Source: Terriglobales bacterium (GTDB lineage Bacteria; Acidobacteriota; Terriglobia; Terriglobales; Acidobacteriaceae). Taken from it: 64,000 nt of DNA. The position numbers and the translations under genes were made by a program. Location: the NCBI GenBank assembly GCA_035561515.1, contig DATMXP010000007.1, forward strand, positions 1-64,000, in the 5' to 3' direction. Within the stretch, counting starts at the first letter, position 1, and each line of letters opens with the position of its first letter. The notes beneath the pieces are model-generated. The model made no database searches. It had not been told where the DNA came from and saw nothing but the letters and a program-made list of their open reading frames with translations. Shown one piece after another: positions 32,959 through 42,228 of the stretch.

Positions 32959-33786
32959 TTAAACAGTTTCTTCGACTCTACGCCGCTCACGAAGATACGA
33001 AGAGATGCTTACTTCCAACTGCGCTGCGAGGCTGTCGTCCAGCCACTTCAGGTCAGGGATGACAGTGCTTATTTCAAGTTCCAGAAGATGCGACTGAAGG
33101 CAATCGTGGATCGCTCGCATGAGCATGCGAGCATCACGCACCAAGAGTTCTATCTTGAAGCCTTGTTCAAATCTCATTCTTCCATGAGATTCGGCAGCAC
33201 GCATCGTCTTGGCAGGCGTCACCTCGGGATGTTTGGACTCTAGCGTCTCTGCTAGTTCCTGAACCATTAGCCGCAGGTGGTCTGCCCTGTCCTCTTCATT
33301 TAGCGGGAGTCGGGATAACTTGTCATCCATTCTCATGTACTCCAGAGTGACCTTAACAATCGCACTTGATTGTTCCCGCAGCAAAGTCGATACTCGCTTG
33401 TTGCCCGAACCTCTTGATTGACTGGGTTCGGTTATGCGCTTTGCGAGGGCCTCTACCAACTCAGTTGGATTGGCTGGCTTTACAAAGAAATCATCTACCT
33501 GTGCTCGGATCGCTGTCAGTGCACTCTCGAAGGCCGGATACCCCGTCAGGATGAAGTTGCGACATTTGGGCTGCGAACGGCGCATCGCACTCACAACCGT
33601 GAATCCGTCTCCCGGCTCACCGATGTTCAAGTCGCTCAGTAACACGTCGAATTCCATTGTGGTGATAAAGCCTAGAGCCTCAGATACGCTCGCCGCGACT
33701 GTGGTGTGGTAACCAGACATCTCCAAGACGTGCGGCATGGTCGCTCGTAGTCCGGGGTCGTCATCTACAAACAGGAGAGTCGGCAT
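32959..33786 (-). CDS. Response regulator with RsbRD-like output domain
   Basis: 275 residues. N-terminal REC domain: acidic pocket D8-D10, phosphoacceptor D52 in LLSDLN, conserved T81 in ILTG and K103 in FVKPAN. The C-terminal part (about 135-275; SSAIVKVTLEYMRMDDKLSRLP ... SYLRERRR) is helical and resembles the RsbRD N-terminal/co-chaperone-like domain rather than a DNA-binding domain. It probably signals by protein-protein contact. No partner kinase is next to it. ATG 33786 has no strong ribosome site. Confidence 0.8.
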   Translation of the reverse strand: MPTLLFVDDDPGLRATMPHVLEMSGYHTTVAASVSEALGFITTMEFDVLLSDLNIGEPGDGFTVVSAMRRSQPKCRNFILTGYPAFESALTAIRAQVDDFFVKPANPTELVEALAKRITEPSQSRGSGNKRVSTLLREQSSAIVKVTLEYMRMDDKLSRLPLNEEDRADHLRLMVQELAETLESKHPEVTPAKTMRAAESHGRMRFEQGFKIELLVRDARMLMRAIHDCLQSHLLELEISTVIPDLKWLDDSLAAQLEVSISSYLRERRRVEETV

Positions 33787-34141
33787 ATTTGATTGGATGA
33801 AGATGGATCCCGCAAAAATGTGCGCTACCTTCCGCCAGCAGCTCGAAAGCGGTGGGAAAACGATCCGAACAAAGCATCCACGGGCGCGGTAAAAGCATCG
33901 GCCAAAGGGATGACCACAGTTCTAGACGAGGTGAGTCACTGTTCTAATCTGAATCCGCCTCCGTGGTGGCGCTCATGTGCTTCGAAATTTCGTCGAGCAC
34001 CTCGCAGACACTTCAAGCCCTCCTTCTTTCCTCCCTAGCACGTCAGGATACCGATCGGATCAATGCCACGGCCCGAATTTAAGGTCGAGACCGTGGTGAG
34101 TGACGAGGAAATGCGATTGACGTCGCCAAACGCCTCACTTC
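33787..34141. other. Intergenic stretch without a recognisable gene
   Basis: About 355 bp between the response regulator (leftward) and the 3' end of the DUF4139 gene. A plus-strand reading at 33793-34038 has a Pro/Arg-rich, low-complexity translation and is not considered a gene. Confidence 0.5.
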
Positions 34142-35593
34142 CTACCACGTGTAGTGAACGCTGTAGGTCACTATCTGCTCAGCGTTGGGTTGCACCGTGA
34201 CCTGAAATTCCATCTGTTGTGCATCGGTCTTGCGATGGGTATGGGACTCCTGCGCGATGCGCCAGTTGAGTCCGCGATAGAGGCGTTCGACAACCGTGAA
34301 CGTGACCGGTTCTTTCTTGCGGTTGCGAAGTCGAATCTCGAACGATTCATCGATGAAATCCTTGTTGGTATCGATAATGTAATTAGTACGCTTGCGCTCG
34401 CCGACGAGGTCGAAGGCGTTACCGGTATAAACGCGGATCAGTTCATCTTTCGGGGTGTGGTCGATCAGGCTCTCGCCGGTAAATTGCAGGCTGCCATCGA
34501 TGTCGCGACGGTAGAAGCGGAGCTTTCCCTTCGGCAGTGGGATACCTAACCCATTCTTCCCGGAGTTTGTGAACTGTGTCATTACCCACACTTTTTTGTT
34601 GCATTGTGTTCCAAGTTCGCGGTTGCCGCGGATACTTTCGCCCGACCAATAACGGTACTGATTCCAGTCGAGGTTAGCGCCGTCGTATACATAAAGCTTC
34701 CTCGCGACCACGCCGGTGCCTCGGACGAACTCAACCTGCTTTGTTTCCTGGTCGTGAAGGGTAGTGGGATGCGCCAGAGTGTAAAGGTGATATTCGTCAA
34801 ACGCGCGTTCCGTCACCACCGGCGACATGGCTTCCTCAGCTCTTGCCTTGGCGGCAGCGGCCTGAAAATTACGGTAGTCGTTCGTTTCGATCTTATTTAC
34901 GTCTCCTGCAAGGAGCCGGATGTTAGCGTTTTCGAAGACATGGCCCGTCCGGTTATTGATCGTAATCCAGCCCACCAGATCGAGAATGTCGCCCTTTGCA
35001 GGCGCAACGAGGTTGTAGTCGGCTTCCCAGCCCATGCCGCCGGTAACATAGGAAAGTTCGGCGTCAAACTGTCCGGGTTTGTCGGTGCGGACCTGCCAGG
35101 CGAGAGCCGGTTTAAGGATCGTGTCCCCGGTCAGAGCAGGGAACAGCGGTAGGCCAGGCAATCCAAAGCGAAGCTGTCCATTAACCTCGATGAGTGGTTG
35201 CTGGTAACTGGCTTGCTGGTATTGCCCATACCGCGGGATGTATCCGCTACGAATGATCTTTCCCTTAACGATCTTCGTCGTGTCCACCTGGAAATCGATG
35301 GTCTGTCCCTCATAGAGAGACAGCAGAGCCTCCTGGGTTATCGGATCCGCTCGATAGTTCTGCTCCAGGACTTGTAGCGACCGCTGCATCGTCGGATCGC
35401 GAAGGACGACTGAGTCAGGCTCGACCAGTGCTGTGATTTCGGTGAAACGAACGTCGTTGATTCCGGGGGAAAGGTTCAGGGAGACCGTCTCGCGTACCAA
35501 CCCGAAATTCTGGTTGTAGATCGTCAGTGAGGTGTTTTGCGCCGCGAGAGTGCAGCCGGTGAGTAAAGCTACTGCCCATAGAGCTAATTTCAT
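34142..35593 (-). CDS. DUF4139 domain lipoprotein
   Basis: 483 residues. N terminus MKLALWAVALLTGC is a lipobox (LTGC), so it is probably a lipoprotein. The beta-rich DUF4139 fold is recognisable: SLTIYNQNFGLVRETVSLNL, WITINNRTGHVFENANIRLLAGDV, and a C-terminal region with FEIRLRNRKKEPVTFTVVERLYRG. Function is unknown; members are exported and may bind carbohydrate or act as surface proteins. GAGGAAG precedes the ATG. Confidence 0.85.
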   Translation of the reverse strand: MKLALWAVALLTGCTLAAQNTSLTIYNQNFGLVRETVSLNLSPGINDVRFTEITALVEPDSVVLRDPTMQRSLQVLEQNYRADPITQEALLSLYEGQTIDFQVDTTKIVKGKIIRSGYIPRYGQYQQASYQQPLIEVNGQLRFGLPGLPLFPALTGDTILKPALAWQVRTDKPGQFDAELSYVTGGMGWEADYNLVAPAKGDILDLVGWITINNRTGHVFENANIRLLAGDVNKIETNDYRNFQAAAAKARAEEAMSPVVTERAFDEYHLYTLAHPTTLHDQETKQVEFVRGTGVVARKLYVYDGANLDWNQYRYWSGESIRGNRELGTQCNKKVWVMTQFTNSGKNGLGIPLPKGKLRFYRRDIDGSLQFTGESLIDHTPKDELIRVYTGNAFDLVGERKRTNYIIDTNKDFIDESFEIRLRNRKKEPVTFTVVERLYRGLNWRIAQESHTHRKTDAQQMEFQVTVQPNAEQIVTYSVHYTW

Positions 35594-35644
35594 GTTCTTC
35601 CTCGTCTTACAGGAGGAGAACGGGGCAGAGTTGCCGGCTTGCAG

Positions 35645-37270
35645 TTACCTTGGTGTAACCGGCATCGGATCCTGGGATTTGGTCGTGTGAGTCAGCCTTG
35701 TGTTTCGTCCTTTTAGATTGGCGGCGAGTCTTTCAGCTCTTGTGCTCGCTTTTGTTAATCTGCCTACCGCGTCGTACAGGTCCGAGATACCATTTAATTC
35801 CACCGAGCTCCTCAAGTACCTGTCACCGGGATGGAACCTGGCTTCGGTACGGGGTCGGATTCTCTTTTGTATAACGAAGAAGCGCTCCAAGTATTGATTG
35901 CTGGAGTCAAACAGGCAAAGCAGTAACACACGGTTCTTCTTCTTATCTGAACTGGCTGGTGTTACTCTCCAGCGCGGCTCTCCGGACTTAGTGGTGAAAT
36001 ACACGCACGTGACGACGCCGACGGTGCCTCTTCGTTTCAGACGGAGATAGCTTTTCTGAAAACGCTTGCCTGCGACGATCGCAACTCTGTTCGGGTCCGC
36101 CCGGACGATTGCTTCCATGATCTCGCTTCGGATCATCAGATTCTTCCGTCGTCTTTCGCTCCGCGCAATCTGGGTGGTGTGATCAATTCCCAGACGCTCA
36201 CACAACTTCCCAATCGAACCGAACCTCTCGATAAAAGTATGCAAGTGCGCTGCGCCGGGAACGGTGTTGATGCCCGAAAGGGGAGCATTTAAACCATGAT
36301 GCTCGAGGTAGGCTCGCATTTGACCCAACAACTCCTCGTCGCTCCGGTAGAAGGTTCGATTCCGCAAAGCCGCTTGGGCCTTGTCGAAGAGTTCTTGGCT
36401 TACGATCGCAGCATGAGTGTTTGGGACGATAATCCATTCATCGGGAGGTAGGCGTTTGACACCCTCTCCCAGTCGCTGGGTCCTTTTTCCAAAGACCGTC
36501 GATCCCATGTACTTGGGTTGAGTCAGAATTCGACTGACGGCCTGAAAGTACCATTTGCGGCCATTCAGAAACGGCACGCCACGGTTATTCAAGTGCCTGG
36601 CGATCGCTGTCGGCAACATTTCGTCCTCGGCCGCTAGTCGGTAAATCTCTCTCACAACTTCTACCTCTTCGGCCGGACCATGGACCAGGATTACGTGGTC
36701 GCTTTGAATCGCCTTCCGTTCGCCATAGTTGAGCAAATACTTCGGAATTCTGTCCCTGCTGACCAGCATTCTGCGAAACCCATAGCCAGGCGCACATCCG
36801 ATTTTGAAGCCCAGATTCACTACTCTTTTTTGCCCTTCGTAAACCTTCACCGATAGCTCGCGACTGTATTCACCTGCCATCACTCTTTTCAGACTCTTCA
36901 TGATCAGGCTCGGCATGGAATTGTCATTTGCAAACGTTTCGGCACAGTAGTTGACTGGCACTCCTGACGACTTACAAATGAACTCGTAGTGGGCCGCTTC
37001 GTCGGTGTCCTGGAACCTTCCCCATCGGCTTACGTCATAGACCAAAATAGCCTTGTAACCAGCGTCAGGGCTGACGACATCGCGGAGTAGCTGCTGTAGG
37101 CCCGCCCTTTCTCTCAGCACTAACCCAGAGCGCGCCTCGTCGAGATAGGTCCTAACGATTTCAAAACCGTGCGCTTCGGCATAGCGAGCGATGGTGGCTG
37201 CTTGGTTTATGAGGGAATACTGTTGTTGTTCGGTCGACATGCGGAGATACTGTGCGGCGGGAACAGACAT
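35645..37270 (-). CDS. Large serine recombinase
   Basis: 541 residues from ATG 37270 (AGGAG 8 bp upstream). N-terminal resolvase domain with nucleophile S12 (YLRMSTEQQ) and conserved Arg in SRWGRFQD; a recombinase domain follows (GRKWYFQAVSRILTQPKYMGS), with a long variable C terminus. Such enzymes excise or integrate mobile DNA. No cognate att pair was found, so it may be a remnant or a chromosomally acquired copy. It is not adjacent to the element-like genes at the right end. Confidence 0.9.
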   Translation of the reverse strand: MSVPAAQYLRMSTEQQQYSLINQAATIARYAEAHGFEIVRTYLDEARSGLVLRERAGLQQLLRDVVSPDAGYKAILVYDVSRWGRFQDTDEAAHYEFICKSSGVPVNYCAETFANDNSMPSLIMKSLKRVMAGEYSRELSVKVYEGQKRVVNLGFKIGCAPGYGFRRMLVSRDRIPKYLLNYGERKAIQSDHVILVHGPAEEVEVVREIYRLAAEDEMLPTAIARHLNNRGVPFLNGRKWYFQAVSRILTQPKYMGSTVFGKRTQRLGEGVKRLPPDEWIIVPNTHAAIVSQELFDKAQAALRNRTFYRSDEELLGQMRAYLEHHGLNAPLSGINTVPGAAHLHTFIERFGSIGKLCERLGIDHTTQIARSERRRKNLMIRSEIMEAIVRADPNRVAIVAGKRFQKSYLRLKRRGTVGVVTCVYFTTKSGEPRWRVTPASSDKKKNRVLLLCLFDSSNQYLERFFVIQKRIRPRTEARFHPGDRYLRSSVELNGISDLYDAVGRLTKASTRAERLAANLKGRNTRLTHTTKSQDPMPVTPR

Positions 37271-37398
37271 TACCGATCTCCTGATGTGGAATGCCAAATG
37301 CTATCGGTACCGAAATGGGAAAGTCGGAATGCGAAACCGAGGAGCGGCCTTGCCGATTACATTATGTCCGCAAATGTTGAACCGGTCACAATAGAAGC

Positions 37399-37713
37399 GT
37401 GAAATCGAAATCTGAAGCTCATGATCAGTTGTCGTTGGCAGCTGCAGTAGCACGTCTCAGCGATGACCTGAACAACCACCTAACTGCGATGACACTTCGG
37501 GTTGGTATTCTACGAGAAAGATGCAACTGGGAATGTGACGGCTATTCCTTATTAGAACTCGCCAAGGCAGCAGCGGCGATAACGAGAATTAGTCTAGAGC
37601 TTCGCGATCTCAGCGACTCTGTTTTGGATACACAGGTCTCGGAAAACACCGGATCAGAAACTCAGAAAAGCGGTTTCTTGATAGGTGTGAGTGCCACCTC
37701 GGTTCCAGAGTGA
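37399..37713 (+). CDS. Small protein resembling a degenerate histidine-kinase DHp helix
   Basis: 104 residues from GTG 37399. The segment LSDDLNNHLTAMTLRVGILRER resembles the histidine-kinase A helix (typical form AHDLNNLLT), but the phosphorylated His is replaced by Asp and no ATPase domain follows. It is either a truncated kinase remnant or a helical partner protein. Confidence in it as a real gene is moderate. Confidence 0.5.
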   Translation: MKSKSEAHDQLSLAAAVARLSDDLNNHLTAMTLRVGILRERCNWECDGYSLLELAKAAAAITRISLELRDLSDSVLDTQVSENTGSETQKSGFLIGVSATSVPE

Positions 37714-38050
37714 GTCGACCGCCATCATCGCTAATCTACGGCTGATGACCAACCTTTTTTGGCGTATCTCTGGACATCGCGTTTCCTGGCGCACGGCCCT
37801 AGGTTGACTCCGAATTCATGAACGGCATACAAGCGTCCCTGTGGTGGGCGAATCGTTGTCTGGTAGGGCAGAGGTGGTTTAGTCCCGTTTTGCCGTTCAA
37901 TGTCTTTGGAAACGCCGATGACCGAGCTCCGATTGTCCGAAGTTTACATTCCTGTGTCCTGTCGGAACCTCCCGTTTAACGTTTTGCACCACTAAGCTTA
38001 AGTTCATGAAAGAGGAACCGAATTCATATGCTGGCCGGAGGACTTATCCG
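37714..38050. other. Intergenic region with a partial second-regulon site
   Basis: 337 bp upstream of the 3-hydroxyacyl-CoA dehydrogenase gene. Apart from the site at 37956-37970 (see separate entry) no coding sequence is seen. Confidence 0.5.
37956..37970 (+). promoter_or_regulatory. Partial second-regulon site (upstream of 38051)
   Basis: GTCCTGTCGGAACCT matches the first 15 bases of the copy at 51433 at 13 positions. The second part of the motif is lost. A possible TAAGCT at 37993-37998 lies at the same spacing as the -10 boxes of the other copies. Confidence 0.4.
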
Positions 38051-38974
38051 ATGGGGTTGCAGGTAGCCATTATTGGTGCAGGCTTGATGGGTCATGGGAT
38101 CGCGCAGGTGTTTGCAACTGCCGGGCACGAGGTAGTAATTGTCGATGTAAACGACCTTACCTTAAGCACCGTGCATAACCGAGTCTCGGCGAGCCTCGCT
38201 GAGCTTGGCATTGAATCGGGATCAGTTCTCGGCCGGATCAAGCTGAACAAATGCGCCGGAGATGCCGTGCGCGACTGCAGTGTGGTCATTGAAGCTGTGC
38301 CTGAGAGACTGGATCTGAAACGGGCCCTGTTCCAAGAGATCGCCGAAACGGCTCCGGTTGAGGCTCTTCTGGCAAGCAACACGTCGACAATTCCGATTAC
38401 AGAAATCGGTCGCGATCTGCCGGAGAGTGCGCGCCGCCGCCTCGTGGGATTACATTGGTGGTACCCTGCCGTGCTGATCCCCTTGGTTGAGGTGATTGCA
38501 ACGGATTTTGTCGACCCTGAGTATTTCGATCGCGCCTTTCAGTTGATGGCATCCATCGGCAAGGAGCCTGTAAGGGTCAATCGCGATATTCCCGGCTTCC
38601 TCGGAAACAGACTGTTGCACGCATTGAACCGGGAAGCCTTGTCGCTGGTGAACTCGGGAGTCTGTGACGCAGAAACCATCGACAAAGTAATCAAGCTCAG
38701 TTTTGGCAGGCGCTTTTCGGTACTGGGTCCCATGGAGGGAATTGACCTGGTGGGGCTTGAATTGGTAAGGAACGTCCATAACATACTGTTCCCTTACCTG
38801 GAAGACTCTTCCGAAGCATCTCCTCTTCTTGACCGACTCATTGATCGGCACAACCTTGGAATGGCAACCGGCGAAGGTCTCAGAAAGTGGACAGCGGAAC
38901 AGATCGCAGAAACCAAGAGCCACTTATCGACTCACCTACTAACAATGGCTCGCGGCGCGAATGGAAAAGGTTAG
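38051..38974 (+). CDS. 3-hydroxyacyl-CoA dehydrogenase family protein
   Basis: 307 residues from ATG 38051, with GGAGG about 10 bp upstream. Rossmann motif IIGAGLMGHGIAQ near the N terminus and the substrate-domain signature SNTSTIPITEIG. The usual HFFNP motif reads HWWYP, so substrate recognition may differ from true 3-hydroxybutyryl-CoA dehydrogenase; L-carnitine dehydrogenase-like enzymes belong to the same superfamily. It lies convergent with and 5 bp from the cupin gene. A second paralogue is at 39518. Confidence 0.85.
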   Translation: MGLQVAIIGAGLMGHGIAQVFATAGHEVVIVDVNDLTLSTVHNRVSASLAELGIESGSVLGRIKLNKCAGDAVRDCSVVIEAVPERLDLKRALFQEIAETAPVEALLASNTSTIPITEIGRDLPESARRRLVGLHWWYPAVLIPLVEVIATDFVDPEYFDRAFQLMASIGKEPVRVNRDIPGFLGNRLLHALNREALSLVNSGVCDAETIDKVIKLSFGRRFSVLGPMEGIDLVGLELVRNVHNILFPYLEDSSEASPLLDRLIDRHNLGMATGEGLRKWTAEQIAETKSHLSTHLLTMARGANGKG

Positions 38975-38979
38975 CTTTG

Positions 38980-39498
38980 CTATTGCGTGACGAGGACCGC
39001 CATCAGGAGCGCGTCCTCGTTCCCGCGATTCACCCAGGCATGATTGGTGCCGCGCTGCACTACCGCATCAAATGGCTCTAAGTCGTGCTCGGTTTTGTCC
39101 AGAACCAGGGTGATCTTTCCCGGCAAAAGAATAATGTAATCGGTAGTAGGCGTTTTGTGCATTCCCGGGTCGCGGCTGCTATCTGGCTGAGCGTCGCCGG
39201 CATCCATCGAGAGGAACAGGTCCGCCCATAGTTTTTGCTGCTCAGCAGTCGACAGGTGAGCCATCTTCGACGCCGGGGGGATCTGAAAAAAGCGAAAGAC
39301 GGTGCCACCTTCGCGCCGGTAGAGCTGTTTGGAATGTAGGCCCAAGTCTTCCGTTGATGACTGCGTAGGCAAATCCCGGCCTGTCATCCAGATCTCGGTG
39401 AGTCCGCCTATCACATTCTTTGCGGGCCCGTCGGCAAGCCCATACGACATGCCACGCTCGTCATTGCAGGTGATAATGCGGCGAATCGACCTGATCAT
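38980..39498 (-). CDS. Cupin-domain protein
   Basis: 172 residues. A C-terminal double-stranded beta-helix cupin: GMHKTPTTDYIILLPGKI (motif 1) and DAVVQRGTNHAWVNRG (motif 2). The metal-ligand His in motif 1 is present, and the N-terminal half has no assigned domain. Such cupins often act as small isomerases or decarboxylases in catabolic operons. Last gene of the operon; GAGGAAG upstream. Confidence 0.8.
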   Translation of the reverse strand: MIRSIRRIITCNDERGMSYGLADGPAKNVIGGLTEIWMTGRDLPTQSSTEDLGLHSKQLYRREGGTVFRFFQIPPASKMAHLSTAEQQKLWADLFLSMDAGDAQPDSSRDPGMHKTPTTDYIILLPGKITLVLDKTEHDLEPFDAVVQRGTNHAWVNRGNEDALLMAVLVTQ

Positions 39499-39517
39499 TG
39501 CGACTTCCTCGGAACCG

Positions 39518-40390
39518 CTAAGAGGAATAGGAATAAAATCCCTTGCCTGCCTTGCGCCCCAGCCAACCAGCGTTGACCATGCGAATCAGCAAGGGACAAG
39601 GACGGTACTTCGGATCGCCAGTTTCCTCGACCAGAACCCGCATAATGTCTAGGCAGATATCGAGGCCGATGAAATCCGCCAACGTCAAGGGTCCCATCGG
39701 GTGAGCCATGCCAAGCTTGAAGACGGCATCGACACTTTCCGGCGTCGCGATGCCTTCCATCACGGTGAACATCGCTTCATTCAGCAGTGGCATCAGCACG
39801 CGATTGGATACGAAGCCTGCGGAGTCATTCACCTGTACCGGTGTTTTTCCCAACTGCTGCACAAGCTCAAGAACGATCTGCGTGGTTTCCTCCGACGTTT
39901 GTATGGCGCGCACGACCTCCACCAGTTTCATCACTGGGACAGGATTGAAGAAGTGCATGCCGATCACCTTGTCGGGCCTGGACGTAGCAGCCGCTAATTT
40001 GGTGATGGAAATCGACGAGGTGTTCGTGGCCAGAATCACGCTGTGCGGCAGAATGCCATCCAATTGGGCCAACACGCCGCGTTTCGTTTCGTATTTCTCA
40101 TGAATGGCTTCAATCACCAGGGAAGACTGCACCAGGTCACCGAGACTCCTGGTTGTGCTGATGCGGCTCAAGGCTTGTTTCTGCTCATCCTCGGTGATAA
40201 CGCCGCGGCTAAGTTCACGACCGAGGTTTTTGGTGATGGCAGCCATGGCACGCTCCAATGCGCCATCTGCCGAGTCGCACAAAGCGACGAACTTACCACT
40301 GCGAGCGACAACGTGGGCTATTCCTGATCCCATGGTGCCCGCACCAACCACTCCAATGCGCAGGCCAGCCTGGACCGTGTTACCAGCCAT
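39518..40390 (-). CDS. 3-hydroxybutyryl-CoA dehydrogenase
   Basis: 290 residues, the typical length. [15 protein letters not shown] is the NAD-binding motif, [17 protein letters not shown] the catalytic region, and [10 protein letters not shown]-like C-terminal signature ([18 protein letters not shown]). Converts (S)-3-hydroxyacyl-CoA to 3-oxoacyl-CoA with NAD+. It sits 20 bp before the cupin gene and 98 bp after the esterase. In this cluster it would oxidise a hydroxy-acyl intermediate feeding the thiolase at 46157. Confidence 0.9.
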   Translation of the reverse strand: MAGNTVQAGLRIGVVGAGTMGSGIAHVVARSGKFVALCDSADGALERAMAAITKNLGRELSRGVITEDEQKQALSRISTTRSLGDLVQSSLVIEAIHEKYETKRGVLAQLDGILPHSVILATNTSSISITKLAAATSRPDKVIGMHFFNPVPVMKLVEVVRAIQTSEETTQIVLELVQQLGKTPVQVNDSAGFVSNRVLMPLLNEAMFTVMEGIATPESVDAVFKLGMAHPMGPLTLADFIGLDICLDIMRVLVEETGDPKYRPCPLLIRMVNAGWLGRKAGKGFYSYSS

Positions 40391-40488
40391 AGCAGTCCCT
40401 TCTTTCCATTCATAGTTATCGACATCAATACAAAGTTATTGACCGCCAGCAACGCGACAAGTTGTGAAAATCGAGCATCGATTCCAAT

Positions 40489-42204
40489 CTATCGCTCAGG
40501 CGAAGCCGCGCACTTCTGCGTCTGTTTACACTGCGCCTGCTGAGCTGGGAGTTTCGGCGAGACTATACCGACGTTCCAATGCCAAGGCTGGTCTCCGCGC
40601 GCTCGCCGCCTGCAAACCACCTCTTCGGTGAGCTCGTACATCCCCGGCAACAGGCAGCTTGAAGGATGAGGTGCATCCGTTATATTCATATACGCGCCTG
40701 CGGATCCAAAAGCCGGCCAGGCGGGCCCATGCTTGGCCGTCGGATGGCCGGTACGAGCAAACGAGGTCCAATAATCAGTCATCGCTTCGGAAAGCGTCTT
40801 CTCTTCTTCAGTGTCCGGGTTTTTCGGCCAAAGCGGTGGTGTTCCACTGAACGTGCCGAACACATACGGCACCTCGCTTGCGTGAAAGCCGTGCAGGCCA
40901 GCGGCATCCGCGGCGGGGTAACCGTGGTCCCAGAAGTAAAGGAATGATGGCACTCCCAGTGCAGTCTGCTTTTCTACGAGGCGCATCGATGACCATCCAT
41001 AGAAAGCATCTCGCGTCGTCGCCAATACGCTCTCCTGGAGATTGGCAGAAGGATAGAGCCGAAGGAATTCGTCGGCGAGATCCGCATATCGGTCGCGAAT
41101 GATGGCCTCGTATTCAGCGGCGCTCGCCGGCGGCGGCGGGGCGAGAATCCGCAACGATCGTATTTCGCCGCTGTTAAATCCGGTAAGCAGCGGTACAGGA
41201 GCTTGTTCGCCGCGATCAAACACCTCAACCAACTGGCGGGGCAGCACGCGGCCGTCAATCGTGCCGGAAGGAGCAAATCCTTCCGCAACCGCCACCGCAG
41301 TCAGCGTGCCTCCGTCCATGGCACGCAACGCGGCAATATTTGGCATATGCAGGGCGTCAGCAAGCTTGGCGCCCACTTCTTCGGCGGGTAGTAATCCGAA
41401 GCGTCCCTGTTTCAGTTCAGGTGTCGTGGCCATGTAGGTACTTTGCACGATCGATTTGGCAAACAGGCCACGAGCGGAAGGCGCCGCCATCAGGTAGGTG
41501 ACGCTCAGTCCGCCGGAGGATTCGCCGGCGATGGTGACATTCGACGGGTCGCCACCGAATGCGCCAATATTGTGATGAACCCATCGCAGCGCTTCAATCT
41601 GGTCCAACAGCCCGTAATTTCCGGATACCTGGAGCGGCGACTCCTTGCTTAGCTCGGGATGCGCGAGCCAGCCGAGGACACCAACGCGATAGTTAATCGT
41701 GACGACAACGATGCCCCGGCTGGCCATCTGGGAGCCGTTGTACATTGGATCTCCGCCAAACCCAGTGAGGAGAGAACCTCCGTGTATCCAGACAAAAACT
41801 GGCGCCTTGTGCGATCCTGCAGGAGCCCAAACATTGAGCGTCAGGCAATCCTCGCTCATCGGTTTTGGACCGCGAACATAGATCTTCGAGAGTGTAGGTT
41901 GGGGCTGGAAACATGCCGACCCGAACTCGGTGGCTTTCTTGATGCCATTCCAGCGCGGCATGGGGCGCGGCGGCTTCCAGCGCAGCGACCCAACCGGCGG
42001 CAGTGCATAAGGGATGCCCCTGAATACACGCAGACTCCCTTCAGCCCGGCCTTCCAACGTCCCTGCTGGCGCCTTAACCAAAACGTTGGCTTCGCTACTG
42101 GATCGCATAGGCGTCGTTTGAACTTGTTGAGCAAAATTCGACGGCGGCAGGACGATAACCGCCACCGTTAAGGACGAGACGAAGAAGCGACGAAAAGAGA
42201 TCAT
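40489..42204 (-). CDS. Exported type B carboxylesterase 1
   Basis: 571 residues with a signal peptide (FFVSSLTVAVIVLPPSNF). Alpha/beta-hydrolase, carboxylesterase family B: oxyanion GGSLLTGF, nucleophile in GESSGG, acid NSGE, and catalytic His in FHASEVPYVFG. It hydrolyses carboxylic esters outside the cytoplasm. It is a clear paralogue of the protein at 53850, and both sit in the same regulon (shared promoter motif). Lies 24 bp downstream of the BKACE gene. Confidence 0.88.
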   Translation of the reverse strand: MISFRRFFVSSLTVAVIVLPPSNFAQQVQTTPMRSSSEANVLVKAPAGTLEGRAEGSLRVFRGIPYALPPVGSLRWKPPRPMPRWNGIKKATEFGSACFQPQPTLSKIYVRGPKPMSEDCLTLNVWAPAGSHKAPVFVWIHGGSLLTGFGGDPMYNGSQMASRGIVVVTINYRVGVLGWLAHPELSKESPLQVSGNYGLLDQIEALRWVHHNIGAFGGDPSNVTIAGESSGGLSVTYLMAAPSARGLFAKSIVQSTYMATTPELKQGRFGLLPAEEVGAKLADALHMPNIAALRAMDGGTLTAVAVAEGFAPSGTIDGRVLPRQLVEVFDRGEQAPVPLLTGFNSGEIRSLRILAPPPPASAAEYEAIIRDRYADLADEFLRLYPSANLQESVLATTRDAFYGWSSMRLVEKQTALGVPSFLYFWDHGYPAADAAGLHGFHASEVPYVFGTFSGTPPLWPKNPDTEEEKTLSEAMTDYWTSFARTGHPTAKHGPAWPAFGSAGAYMNITDAPHPSSCLLPGMYELTEEVVCRRRARGDQPWHWNVGIVSPKLPAQQAQCKQTQKCAASPER

Positions 42205-42228
42205 CGGGCCAACTTTGCGGTTTTGTTT

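Noticed and set aside
33793-34038. Plus-strand reading of 81 codons
   Set aside because: Low-complexity Arg/Pro-rich translation, no ribosome site and no similarity to known families.
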